Shown: piece after piece, positions 1 to 8,637 of the stretch
Position numbering within the stretch: position 1 is the first letter of the stretch
Layout of the letters: each line of letters begins with the position of its first letter
From: Rhodococcus opacus B4
GTDB lineage: Bacteria > Actinomycetota > Actinomycetes > Mycobacteriales > Mycobacteriaceae
DNA: 64,000 nucleotides
Assembly (NCBI RefSeq): GCF_000010805.1
Contig: NC_012522.1
Coordinates: 3,224,001 to 3,288,000 of the forward strand
Reading direction: 5' to 3'
Notes under the pieces: generated by a model
The model's database searches: none
What the model saw: the letters and a program-made list of their open reading frames with translations, nothing else
Told to the model about the DNA's origin: nothing
Position numbers and translations under genes: made by a program

Positions 1-163
1 CGGATCCCGGGACACCATCGCCTACTGCCGGATCGGGGAACGCTCCAGCCACACCTGGTTCGTGCTCAAGGAACTGCTCGGCCACAAGAATGTCAAGAAC
101 TACGACGGCAGCTGGACCGAGTACGGCTCGCTCGTCGGTGTACCCATCGAACTGGGCAAGTAG
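1..163 (+). CDS. Thiosulfate sulfurtransferase (rhodanese), C-terminal end only
   Basis: The last 53 codons of a gene that begins before the window, in the frame starting at base 2 and ending with TAG at 161-163. The peptide has the rhodanese active-site loop [12 protein letters not shown], with the catalytic persulfide-forming Cys at the start of a CRxGxR motif. It ends in a typical sulfurtransferase tail (SWTEYGSL...PIELGK). Family knowledge: these enzymes transfer sulfane sulfur from thiosulfate to cyanide or other thiols in the cytoplasm. The gene is followed 20 nt later by a DUF1416 gene, the same order as the actinobacterial sseA/cysA-sseC pairs. Start and N-terminal inactive domain lie outside the window. 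Confidence 0.88.
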   Translation, partial: GSRDTIAYCRIGERSSHTWFVLKELLGHKNVKNYDGSWTEYGSLVGVPIELGK

Positions 164-183
164 CGAACCGCGGGAACAAGCAC

Positions 184-489
184 ATGAGCGCAGCACCAAC
201 GCACACCCACACCATCCCCGCCGGGGTCGACCTCGACAGGGAAACCGCCATCAGCGGCAAGGTCGTCACGGGTGACGGACAACCTGTCGGCGGCGCCTTC
301 GTTCGACTTCTCGACGGCACAGGCACGTTCACTGCCGAGATCGTCGCCTCCGGCGCCGGAGATTTCCGTTTCTTCGTTGCACCGGGCGACTGGACCGTGC
401 GCGCCCTCTCACCCATCGGCACCGGCGCGGCATCGGTGAAGCCCACCACCAGCGGTATCCACACCGTGGACATCACCCTCACCGCATGA
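184..489 (+). CDS. DUF1416 (SseC-like) protein
   Basis: A 101-residue protein that matches the small DUF1416 family, usually annotated SseC and found directly after thiosulfate sulfurtransferase genes in actinobacteria. Residues about 20-95 form a transthyretin/carboxypeptidase-regulatory-like beta-sandwich pattern (ISGKVVTGDGQPVGGAFVRL, later a GDFRFFVAPGDW stretch). No signal peptide or membrane segment is visible. The short gap to the rhodanese gene points to one operon and a role in sulfur transfer, but the molecular function of the family is not established. The ATG at 184 gives the family's usual length. Confidence 0.85.
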   Translation: MSAAPTHTHTIPAGVDLDRETAISGKVVTGDGQPVGGAFVRLLDGTGTFTAEIVASGAGDFRFFVAPGDWTVRALSPIGTGAASVKPTTSGIHTVDITLTA

Positions 490-525
490 TATTTCGACGC
501 CGAACACCCACCCGGCAACGGCAGC

Positions 526-3500
526 TCAGGAACCCTCGCTCTGTGATTCCACGACCCACGCCGCGATCTGTGCGCGCGAGTTGAATCCCAGTTTCGTCAG
601 GAGGTGCTCCACGTGCCCCTGCGCGGTGCGGGGCGAGATGACGAGTCGGGCTGCGATCTCCTTGTTGGTCAGCCCCTCGGCGATGAGGGCGGCAACTTCA
701 CGCTCCCGCTTCGTCGGTTTGGGGGACGGACCGGCGGACGTCGACGCGGCCGAGACCTGCTCGCCGAGCGCGTAGGCGACGGCTGCGTCGAAACCGAACG
801 CCTCGCCCTTTCGGTGGGCGGCGGCGAATGCCTGCTCGGTCATCGCGCCCCGGGTCAGCCGTTCGCACTCGTCCTGGTACACGCTCAGGCCGGGCACCAG
901 CACCGTCGAACTGCCCACCGACCGGGCGAGCGTCTCGGCGGCACCCAGCAACACGACCGACCGCTCCATGTTCTGTTCCTCGGCAGCGATCCACGCGAGG
1001 GCCTGCAGGCAGACACTGGCATTGAGCCGGTCGTTCACCCGGCGGTCGACTTGGAGTGCCTGCCCCAGGAGGCGCGCGGCGCGCGCCCTCTCCCCGAGCC
1101 GCCACACGGCGACGGCCAGCGCCCACAACGAATACGACCGATAGACCGATTCACCTTGCGCCTCGGTGATCGCGAGGACGCGTTCGTGGCTTTCGATGGC
1201 TCGAACCGTGTCGTTCAAGAGGTCGTGCGTCATACCGAGGCCCACGATGGCGGCGACCTCGTAGACGTCGTTGCGGCCCCCGAACGCCTCGGCGGCCAGT
1301 TCGAGCCGTGCCCGTGCGTCGGGGAGACGCCCACCGAACAGTGCCGCGTATCCGACCGTGTGGTCGACATGTGCACGCACCATCGGGTCGGTCGTCCGAT
1401 CGGCGAGCGCCTGCGCCTCACCCGCCAGGGCGTCCGAGACCGGGATGTCGCCCTGCACTCCGGCCAGCACCGTGGCGGCGTAGAGCGCCTTGGCGCGATC
1501 GCTCGCCGGTTCGGGGGGCTTGCGATCGAGGAGGCGACCGAGCCATCTCCGCCCCTCGCCGAACAACCCCCGGGACAGCCAGAACGGGTATAGAGCGGCG
1601 GCGATGCGCAGTCCGATGTCGGGGCTGTCGGACACGCAGAACTCCAGCGCTTCACGGATATTCGGTTGCTCCCGCCCCAGTTGGGCGATCAACGGGAGCT
1701 GCCGGGAACTGATCCATTCGGCATCGGCCTCGAGCGCCAGGCGCTCACACCAGTCGCGGTGCCGACGGCGAAGTTCCGTGTACTCCCCACTCTCCTCCGC
1801 CTTTTCTCGCCCATAGGCACGCAACGTCTCGAGCATACGGAACCGCACCGCGGGACCCGATTCTTCGCGTGTCAGAATCGACTTGTCGACGAGGAAGGTC
1901 ACTGTGTCGAGCAGGTCCTCCGCCTCGTCACAGCCGCACACCTGTTCAGCGGCCTCGAGTTCGAAACTGCCTGCAAACACGGACAGTTGCGCCCACATCC
2001 GTCGTTCCGCGGGGGTGCACAGGTCGTAACTCCAGTCGATGCACATCCGCAACGTCTGCTGTCGCGACGGCGCGTCCCTGCTGCCGCGAGTGAGAAGCAG
2101 GTAGCGGTCGGTCAGCCGCCGCAGTATCTGGTCGGGCGTCATGGCCCGAAGCCGGGCGGCCGCCAACTCGATCGGCAACGGCAACCCGTCCAGCCGCTGG
2201 CAGATCCGGGCGATGGCGACCTTGTTGTCCTCGGTCAGCTCGAACCCGGGGACCGCGGCGGCACCTCGTTCGACGAACAGCGTGACCGCGTCGTTGCGGG
2301 GAAGACCCTTCGGGAGGTGATCGGGATCCGGGACCGGTAGTGGGGGGATCAGGAGGGCCGTTTCGCCGCCGATCCCGAGCGGCTCTCGACTGGTCGCGAG
2401 AATCCGCACCTGCGGGCACGCGCGAAGCAGGATTTCGGCGAGCTTCGCGGCCGCCGCCACCACCTGCTCGCAGTTGTCCAGCACAAGTAGCAGGTCGCGC
2501 GGGGCGAGGTACTCCACCAGAACGTCGTGGGCGGATCGCGCCGACTGGTCGCGCACCCCCAGCGCAGCGGCCACGACCCCCGGCAGCAGCGAATCATCGC
2601 GCAGCTCACCCAGTTCGACCAGCGTCACACCGTCCGCGAAGTTCCGCTGCACTTTGGTGGCAGCACGAATGGCGAGCCGGGTCTTGCCCACCCCGCCGAT
2701 CCCGGTCAGCGTCACCAGCCGCGACGTCGACAGCAAATTCGTCGCCTCCGCGAGTTCCGTGCGACGGTCGACGAAGCTGGTCAGCTCCAGCGGAAGTCCA
2801 CCCGTCCGGCCCGAGTCGGCCGGTGACCAGCCGGGCCTGCCTTGCGCACCTTGCCCGACGGCGGACGATCCGCTTTGCACTGCAATAGGTTCCGCATGCA
2901 TGGCCATCTCGTCGACCGGGAAACCGTGATGCAGTTGCGCCTCACGCAGTTGTCTGCCCAGTTCCACGGCGGACGGGCGGGCCCCGGGTTCGGACGACAT
3001 GGCGCGTTCGACAACCGCGCTGACGTCCTCGGGTACGCCGTGCTCGCGAGGGTTCGGAACCGGCTCGGACGCGATCCGCAGGAACTGCGCCACCAACTGT
3101 TCACCGCTACGGCGTTCGAACGCCGCGTGACCGGTGAGCGCCGCGAACAGGGCGGCGCCGAGCCCGTAGACGTCGGCGGCAGGAGTCGGGGGATCGCCCG
3201 CCACGACCTCGGGAGCGGTGAACGCCGGCGACCCCGTCACGATGCCCTCGCTGGTCTCGAACCCGCCGGCGATATGGGCGATACCGAAATCGGTGAGTGC
3301 GGGCTCACCGTAATCGGTGATCAGGATGTTGCCCGGTTTGACGTCGCGGTGGAGGATTCCGAGGCGGTGGGCGGTCTCCAGGGCGCCGGCCATCTTCACC
3401 CCGAGACGCAGCGCCTCGTCCAGCGGAAGCGGCCCGTGGCGGCGGATCCGTTCGTCGAGCGAACCCTGCGCCTGGTACGGCATCACGATGAACGGCCGGC

Positions 3501-3789
3501 CGTTCTCGGTGACGCCGGCGTGGAGAACATTGACGATGTTCGGGTGTCCGGTCAGCCGGCCCGCCGCACGCTGCTCCCGCAGGAACCGGGCCCGATTCTC
3601 CTCGTCGAGGTCGGCGGTGAGGACCTTCACCGCCACGGTGCGGTCGAGCGCAATCTGAGTACACCGGTACACGATCCCGAATCCGCCGCGGCCGATCTCC
3701 TGCGCGTCCTCGAATCCGGCCACCGCCAACTCCGCCGTGACCGAACCGGACACGTCGCGTTGGGTGGCGAACGGATCGACGTCAGTCAT
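526..3789 (-). CDS. PknK-like Ser/Thr kinase - NB-ARC-type ATPase - LuxR regulator, full length
   Basis: A 1087-residue signalling giant. Residues about 28-280 are a complete Hanks-type kinase: Gly loop GRGGFG at 33-38, catalytic-lobe Lys 55 (VAVKVL), HRDVKPGN at 147-154, DFG at 167-169 and APE at 192-194. A second module starts near residue 335, with a P-loop GIGGVGKT at 363-370, a Walker B-like LLLVLDNCEQ and a sensor-like ATSREPLG, followed by a long TPR-like helical part. The last ~65 residues form a LuxR/GerE helix-turn-helix (EVAALIAEGLTNKEIAARL...). The layout resembles mycobacterial PknK, which couples phosphorylation to transcription. No transmembrane segment is seen, so it is likely cytosolic. 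A truncated paralogue lies at 16181-19036. The target genes are unknown. Confidence 0.9.
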   Translation of the reverse strand: MTDVDPFATQRDVSGSVTAELAVAGFEDAQEIGRGGFGIVYRCTQIALDRTVAVKVLTADLDEENRARFLREQRAAGRLTGHPNIVNVLHAGVTENGRPFIVMPYQAQGSLDERIRRHGPLPLDEALRLGVKMAGALETAHRLGILHRDVKPGNILITDYGEPALTDFGIAHIAGGFETSEGIVTGSPAFTAPEVVAGDPPTPAADVYGLGAALFAALTGHAAFERRSGEQLVAQFLRIASEPVPNPREHGVPEDVSAVVERAMSSEPGARPSAVELGRQLREAQLHHGFPVDEMAMHAEPIAVQSGSSAVGQGAQGRPGWSPADSGRTGGLPLELTSFVDRRTELAEATNLLSTSRLVTLTGIGGVGKTRLAIRAATKVQRNFADGVTLVELGELRDDSLLPGVVAAALGVRDQSARSAHDVLVEYLAPRDLLLVLDNCEQVVAAAAKLAEILLRACPQVRILATSREPLGIGGETALLIPPLPVPDPDHLPKGLPRNDAVTLFVERGAAAVPGFELTEDNKVAIARICQRLDGLPLPIELAAARLRAMTPDQILRRLTDRYLLLTRGSRDAPSRQQTLRMCIDWSYDLCTPAERRMWAQLSVFAGSFELEAAEQVCGCDEAEDLLDTVTFLVDKSILTREESGPAVRFRMLETLRAYGREKAEESGEYTELRRRHRDWCERLALEADAEWISSRQLPLIAQLGREQPNIREALEFCVSDSPDIGLRIAAALYPFWLSRGLFGEGRRWLGRLLDRKPPEPASDRAKALYAATVLAGVQGDIPVSDALAGEAQALADRTTDPMVRAHVDHTVGYAALFGGRLPDARARLELAAEAFGGRNDVYEVAAIVGLGMTHDLLNDTVRAIESHERVLAITEAQGESVYRSYSLWALAVAVWRLGERARAARLLGQALQVDRRVNDRLNASVCLQALAWIAAEEQNMERSVVLLGAAETLARSVGSSTVLVPGLSVYQDECERLTRGAMTEQAFAAAHRKGEAFGFDAAVAYALGEQVSAASTSAGPSPKPTKREREVAALIAEGLTNKEIAARLVISPRTAQGHVEHLLTKLGFNSRAQIAAWVVESQSEGS

Positions 3790-4228
3790 CGACTACATCG
3801 ATTCGTCCCGTTCGAAACACGGTCGACGCATGCCACACTGCCCACCTCTCGACGATGTACCCCAGGATATCGCCGACCGCCCCCGCTGATGGCGGACTTG
3901 CGTTCTACCCGTGTGTGGACCGAAATACGACGAGATAACCGTCCGGTCGGTTCGGTCAGCAGGCCCTCCAGGTTTCCGCTTCAACTGGACACTCACCCAG
4001 TCGTTTTCGAGGATTGCCCCGGGTGAATCTATGCTCCCCGCGGTGAATAGACCCACACAGAGCGGGTACCCGACACCTACGCTGCTCCGCGGGCCCGGCG
4101 GCCCCACGGACCAGCGAGGCCCCCTGACCGGTCACCCCTCGGCTGGAGGGCCACGCCGCCCGCGGCCGGGGAGCCCCCCTCTTCCCTCGCCTGCGGGCGG
4201 CACCATGCCGTCACACCCTTTCGTCGCA
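3790..4228. other. Intergenic region before the kinase gene
   Basis: About 440 nt between the kinase start and the decayed membrane-protein copy. It contains no gene-like frame with family features. It presumably holds the kinase promoter; I see no clear operator or hairpin. Confidence 0.5.
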
Positions 4229-4670
4229 TCACACACGTCGGACGGTACGGCTCTCGCTGACGGCGCCGGAACCCTCCGCCGCCGCGAGCGCGAAACCGTC
4301 GCTCGAGGCGCCTCGGGTGCGCTCGCCGAGGGCACGATATCCGTGGTAGTAGGTCACGAGCATGAGAGCCCAGACCGACAACGCCAGAATGTAGAACAGC
4401 GTGTGATCCGCGTCGTCACCCGGAATCGGGAAGAAATCGTAGATCACCGCCACGAACGCTCCGAGGGCCGTCGCCACGAAGACTCCCACCGCGTGCCGTC
4501 GCACGCCGTTCCGCCACAAACGAACTGCAACCGTGAACATGAACAGCGCCACCGCAAGATTCAGCACGAGATAGAAGATCGCCCATCCCAACTCGACGGG
4601 ACGCACGTCGAGTGTGCGATTCAATCCCACCGCGACCGCCGCTGCGACGGCACCGGCCTCCACCACACCC
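4229..4670 (-). pseudogene. 5'-truncated copy of the multi-pass membrane protein gene
   Basis: This open frame matches the C-terminal half of the intact membrane protein encoded at 19178-19900 almost residue for residue, starting at VEAGAVAAAVAVGLNRTLDV. It then covers the last three or four predicted membrane helices and the DDADHTLFYILALSVWALML segment. The first ~40 residues of the open frame (to about 4783) are unrelated and come from the spacer after tetR. The tail after TYYHGYRALGERTRG has diverged. The promoter half, start codon and first helices are missing, so it is probably non-functional. Confidence 0.85.
4337..4667. repeat. Direct repeat copy A (~330 bp, near-identical to 19276-19606)
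   Basis: By eye the two copies differ at only about ten positions over ~330 bp. They have the same orientation and lie ~15 kb apart. The identity is much higher than between the two kinase-LuxR paralogues nearby, so this piece was duplicated or converted recently. Confidence 0.85.
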
Positions 4671-4805
4671 GCCCCATCCGAGGCGAATAGGCGCACTGAC
4701 CGGCCGAGCCGGCCCTCGCAATCCACGACCCGCGATCCACAATCGGGAAGGCAAGCGGGAAGGCAAGCGGGAGCATCGCACAATGACGTCTTCTTGCCGG
4801 GTCTT

Positions 4806-5414
4806 TCAGCTGGCTGCCGTCGCCTGTGGGATCCGGTGCGCGTCGGCGAGGCGTTCCAGGGATTCGGCGATCACATCGACTGTTGTGCCACGCATGACCG
4901 CATCCTTGTAGGTCAGCCATTGCGGAATCAGACCATCTGCCACCGAGGCGAGCGCTCGAGCCAGGACCTCGACCAAGTTGACGTCATCGTCGGGCCGCAA
5001 TCCCTGACGCAATAAGCCTTCGAGCATGTCGAGATAGAGTTGATACACCCGCTTGGCCAAGTCACTGTCTTGCCTGAGGACCCAGAAGAATAGTTCCAAC
5101 TGGGCCTGCGCGTATGTGTCATCCTTCTCGACCCATGCTTGGATCTGACGCAGAAGCCCCGAGGCTGCCCGGCCCAGCCCTGAGCCTTTGCGTACGTGAA
5201 AACCTTCACGTAACTGTGTCGCGGCCATATCCTCGTAGATGGCGAGAAACAGCTCTTCTTTCGTATGGAAGCAGTAGTGCAAGCTCGCAAGCGGGGCCTG
5301 CGCACGTTCCGCGATGCGGCGGGTGGTCGCACCATGCACACCGCGTTCGGCAATAATCTGCACCGCAGCGGTGATGTAGTCCTCTCGGCGTTGCCCGGCA
5401 GGCAAACGTGCCAT
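4806..5414 (-). CDS. TetR-family regulator, copy 1
   Basis: A 202-residue TetR/AcrR-type repressor. Residues about 8-55 form the N-terminal DNA-binding domain (AAVQIIAERGVHGATTRRIAERAQ helix-turn-helix, then LASLHYCFHTKEELF). The rest is an all-helical ligand/dimerisation domain. The ATG at 5414 follows a GAGGAG ribosome-binding site. A paralogue at 43262-43870 differs by about 22 residues by my count, almost all in the ligand domain, so the two probably read the same operator but may respond to different ligands. They also share 35 identical bases upstream. The ligand is unknown; the context suggests a degradable amine or its metabolite. Confidence 0.88.
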   Translation of the reverse strand: MARLPAGQRREDYITAAVQIIAERGVHGATTRRIAERAQAPLASLHYCFHTKEELFLAIYEDMAATQLREGFHVRKGSGLGRAASGLLRQIQAWVEKDDTYAQAQLELFFWVLRQDSDLAKRVYQLYLDMLEGLLRQGLRPDDDVNLVEVLARALASVADGLIPQWLTYKDAVMRGTTVDVIAESLERLADAHRIPQATAAS

Positions 5415-5450
5415 CGTCGCTCCTCGTTCTCCATCAGATCCCGGTGGCCA

Positions 5451-5485
5451 TCAGCCTACCGGATACTGGATCTGTTGACTTGGTC
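5451..5485 (-). promoter_or_regulatory. Conserved tetR upstream block, copy 1
   Basis: 35 bases identical to 43907-43941 and in the same position before the second tetR gene. It contains TTGACTTGG (5475-5483), the complement of CCAAGTCAA, a half-site also found in the palindrome at 20039-20056. It is a likely autoregulatory operator/promoter (inference). Confidence 0.5.
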
Positions 5486-5672
5486 ATTAGTTGGCCCAAG
5501 GGTATGGCGGTTCTCCCTCAGCACCAACGGCCAACCTGGAGCCTGGGTCAACCAAGACGGCATTACTCGACCTGATGGTCTCGGCCGCCCTGACCAATCG
5601 GATCGGCAGTACCGGTCGCGACCCCGGCTACCGCCTAAAGAATCATTGCTGCCGACCATGCCCCTACCTGGA

Positions 5673-5692
5673 GTTCAACAAGTCGGTTGAAC
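5673..5692. promoter_or_regulatory. Palindrome GTTCAAC-N6-GTTGAAC
   Basis: Perfect 7-bp inverted arms with a 6-nt spacer, in a ~400-nt stretch (5486-5884) where I see no gene. The size fits a dimeric repressor site. TCGGTTGA, part of the right arm, also occurs twice at 41545-41565 before the permease gene. Confidence 0.4.
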
Positions 5693-5884
5693 TGGACCTG
5701 GCCGACACGCCGAGTTTTCCTCGATCTTCCTTCCTACCGACCGACTTGCCTGATCGGTTGGAGATTTAGGTTTTTCCGAGCCTATCGGTACCCCGGGGCG
5801 CGGTCGGGTCGCCGATGTCGTCGGCTGGCGATCCGGGTCCACGGTCCGGGAGGCCCTTTCGTTCGGTGGTCGGCTGGTGACCGA

Positions 5885-6730
5885 TCAGACTGGAGCGGGA
5901 AGTGCCGCCAATCGGCTCAAGGCGTCGATGATCACGTTCGACCATGGTGCTTGCTTCGACAGTCGAAGGTGGGTTCGGCGGGCGTGGGTAGCAATGCGGC
6001 CTGCGATCGGAAAGACCGGTAGCCGTAGCCGTTTCGGTTCCCATCGGGCATCATGGTCGGTGAATCCGAGCATCTGTGTGCAGGCCGTCAGGTCGAGGGC
6101 GAGTCGCACGATCGCCAACCAGATCCGGTTCTGATCGAAACCGTGTAGCGGCAGGTTCGACAGTCCGGTGTCTTTCGCGACACGGATGCGGTCTTCGCAG
6201 CGGGCACAGCGACGATGGCGAAGTTCGAGATCGTGGACCTGACCCCGAACGCTATTGGTCGCGAAAGCCGTCAACCGGAGTCCGTCGGTGCCGCTGAACC
6301 GCAACTGAGCTCCCGGGTCCGGCCTCTCCTTGCGGATGATGAGCCGCATCCTCGCCGGCCGGCCGGTGAGGTCGACGATGCCGGTGGCATCGATGACCCA
6401 GGCACCATCGCGGACCTCCTCGTCGGCATCGACAGCATATGACCACGCGTGGCGACGGTGACCCTCTGTTTGTGCGGGAGTTCAGAAGTTCGTGGCTCGC
6501 CCTGGCACCGTCGGTACGAATCAATCTCTTGCCGGGGGTCTGGATCCGGTGGTGAACAGGCACTGCGCCAACACTTTTCCGGTTATCTCGATGTGTCGGG
6601 CCTCGGTACTCGATCCTGCGTTGCCGGGACGGAGCAACGCTGCGACAGGCTCGCCGTCCCGTCCCGTCGTGTCCGTGGTCGACGAACGCCATCAAGCCTC
6701 CGCCTCGCCCAGGGCGGTTCATCCACGGCT
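5885..6730 (-). mobile_element. Degenerate IS1380-family transposase
   Basis: The C-terminal part is readable from 6349 to 5885 and has the conserved IS1380 segments LRFSGTDGLRLTAFATN, LELRHRRCARCEDRIRVAKD, NLPLHGFDQNRIW and WEPKRLRLPVFPIAGRI. Upstream pieces in other frames (for example LMAFVDHGHDGTG near 6690) belong to the middle of the same transposase, so frameshifts have broken it. The N-terminal third and the terminal inverted repeats were not found. It is a dead element at the edge of the P450 segment. Confidence 0.72.
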
Positions 6731-6828
6731 TTCTTCACCGAGGTCGAGACATTGACCAAGGGCCGCCAGGCGGTCAGCGACGTCTGTCGGCGGTTCCGCA
6801 CCGCCTTCGAAACCGGCCTTACCACCAA

Positions 6829-7632
6829 TCAGCGCACCAACATGCCGAGCGCTGCGGCCGGGCTCACCCGACGGTAGGACTCGGTGACGAGTCCGTCGGC
6901 CATCAGTGCCCGACGGCTCTCGACGGCACACTCGCGTACTTGTGCCGGCTGCTCGGCAAGCCGAGCAGCGACGACCTGCAGCCAGACCTGGGTGTCAAAC
7001 TCGGCGCCGTCCCACAATTGACCGAAGTCCTGCGACGTCAGTCCGCCGAAGGTGTCAAGACTGGCCTGCGGGTCCAGCGTGAAGTACGGGTTCACCTCCG
7101 TGACCGGATCGAGTCCGGTGACGGTGACATCCGAACTCCCGACTCGGCCCATAGGGGAATAGGCGAACGCGCTGGTGACTCGCTCCAGCGCAGAATTGCG
7201 CTCTGACCATCCGGCGGAGATCAGGCTCGAGAAGTCGACCGAGGTCGCAATCGCGTCGGGCACGGCGAGGCGGGTGATGGCTCGGTCGTTGATGGCAGTG
7301 AGGACGGCCAGCGGATCATTATCAATGAAGACCTCCTTCCTGGTGGGCCAAAAGTCGAAGGGACTAAGGTCGCCGAAGCGTCCCCCCACATGGATCGCGT
7401 AGATCTCGGGATAGACCGGAACGCCATCGCGACGAGTCGGCACTGCATCGAAGTGCAGAGCGATGGCGGCTTGGATCATCAGGCTCGCGCCCAGCGCCCC
7501 GAAAGGCTCCGCCACAACGATCGCGAACCGGTCGTGAGCTCGCCACGCGGGGAACAACTGGTCTACATCGGAATCCTCGCCATTGAGCGTGACGGCGAAG
7601 TGAGATTTTTCGAGCTGTGTAGCAGTATGCAC
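6829..7632 (-). CDS. Protein of unknown function beside the P450 system
   Basis: A 267-residue, soluble-looking protein that I do not recognise. It has no signal peptide, no clear membrane helix and no Cys-rich motif. Notable patches are LFPAWRAHDRFAIVVAEPFGALGAS near residue 30, YAIHVGGRFGDLSPFDFWP near 90 and NPYFTLDPQASLDTFGGL near 180. It lies 72 nt after the reductase gene on the same strand and is probably the last gene of the P450-reductase operon. Its coding character (third-position GC, no frameshift) supports a real gene. It could be an accessory or substrate-binding protein of that system, but nothing in the sequence shows this. Confidence 0.6.
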   Translation of the reverse strand: MHTATQLEKSHFAVTLNGEDSDVDQLFPAWRAHDRFAIVVAEPFGALGASLMIQAAIALHFDAVPTRRDGVPVYPEIYAIHVGGRFGDLSPFDFWPTRKEVFIDNDPLAVLTAINDRAITRLAVPDAIATSVDFSSLISAGWSERNSALERVTSAFAYSPMGRVGSSDVTVTGLDPVTEVNPYFTLDPQASLDTFGGLTSQDFGQLWDGAEFDTQVWLQVVAARLAEQPAQVRECAVESRRALMADGLVTESYRRVSPAAALGMLVR

Positions 7633-7704
7633 CGGGCCGCCTTCGGGTCGAGAACTGTTCAGTCGTCGGGTGACCGGATCACGTCCGGTCTGCGCCCGCG
7701 TCGG

Positions 7705-8637
7705 TTACAGGTCGAGGCAGAGCGGACCTGAGTTCGGCTGAGCGCGCGAGACACAGATGCACATGACGTCATGGCGGTCCTGTTCCGCCTTGGTCAGGAG
7801 CGAGTCCCGATGATCGGCACACCCACTCAGGATCGAGGTCACACAGGTACCGCATGTTCCCTCTTCGCACGAAGAGAAGACGTCCAGCCCTTCTTCCACC
7901 GCGATCTCGAGGATCGATCGACCGACCGGGACGGTACGGCTGATCCCGCTCGTCACGAACTCGACCTCGAACGGTTCGTCCTCAGGGACGTCCGCGAGAG
8001 TCTTCGGAGAGAACCTCTCGAGATGCAGCACACCCGGGACACCGCGATCCATCGCCACCTCCAGGGCGTCGAGCATCGGCTCGGGACCACAGGCGTAGAT
8101 CCGCGTCTCGTCATCACTCCGGGCCAGGGTTGCCTTCAGGTCGATCAACCCCTCCTCATCTTCGGAGATTAGGGTCACGCGATCACCGTACGCGGCCAGT
8201 TCCTCCGTGAACGCCATGGTCGCACGTGATCGCCCGCCGTACACCAGGCGCCATTCGGCCCCTGCGTCGTGGGCGGCTTGAACCATCGGGAGGATAGGAG
8301 TTATGCCGATGCCACCGGCGACGAAGAGATAGCGCCGGGACTCGAGGAACTCGAAGTGGTTGCGCGGCTCGCTCACCTCGACCACGTCACCCTCGTTCAA
8401 TCCCGACACGGCCACTGAGCCACCCCGCCCAGCAGCCTGACCCAGAACGCCGAGTCGCCAGGCCTGGCGCTGCGCGGGAACCGAGCAAAGGGAGTACTGA
8501 CGCACGAAGTCAGCAACACAGATGTCGACATGCGCTCCAGGAGTCCAACACGGCACTTCGCTGCCATCCTCGCGTTCCAACACCAGGGAAACCACGTCCG
8601 CGGTCTCCGCCCGCTTCTGGGCCACACGCATCCACAT
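7705..8637 (-). CDS. Phthalate-dioxygenase-reductase-type flavin/2Fe-2S electron transfer protein
   Basis: A 310-residue oxidoreductase. Residues ~1-100 are the flavin domain (RQYSLCS motif). Residues ~105-220 bind NAD (FVAGGIGITPILPM, later ACGPEPMLDALE). Residues ~225-310 are a plant-type 2Fe-2S ferredoxin domain with the cluster motif CEEGTCGTC plus a distal Cys (MCICVSRAQ). This order (flavin, NAD, ferredoxin at the C-terminus) is that of PDR/VanB reductases, which feed electrons to Rieske oxygenases or P450s. The start ATG overlaps the stop of the upstream P450 gene by one base (TGATG), so the two are translationally coupled and this is most likely the redox partner of that P450. Confidence 0.9.
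   Translation of the reverse strand: MWMRVAQKRAETADVVSLVLEREDGSEVPCWTPGAHVDICVADFVRQYSLCSVPAQRQAWRLGVLGQAAGRGGSVAVSGLNEGDVVEVSEPRNHFEFLESRRYLFVAGGIGITPILPMVQAAHDAGAEWRLVYGGRSRATMAFTEELAAYGDRVTLISEDEEGLIDLKATLARSDDETRIYACGPEPMLDALEVAMDRGVPGVLHLERFSPKTLADVPEDEPFEVEFVTSGISRTVPVGRSILEIAVEEGLDVFSSCEEGTCGTCVTSILSGCADHRDSLLTKAEQDRHDVMCICVSRAQPNSGPLCLDL

Noticed and set aside
2842-4026. 394-codon open frame antisense to the kinase gene
   Set aside because: Low-complexity shadow; kinase motifs on the other strand are unambiguous.
4745-4775. GGGAAGGCAAGC tandem repeat
   Set aside because: Only two to three units; no sign of function.
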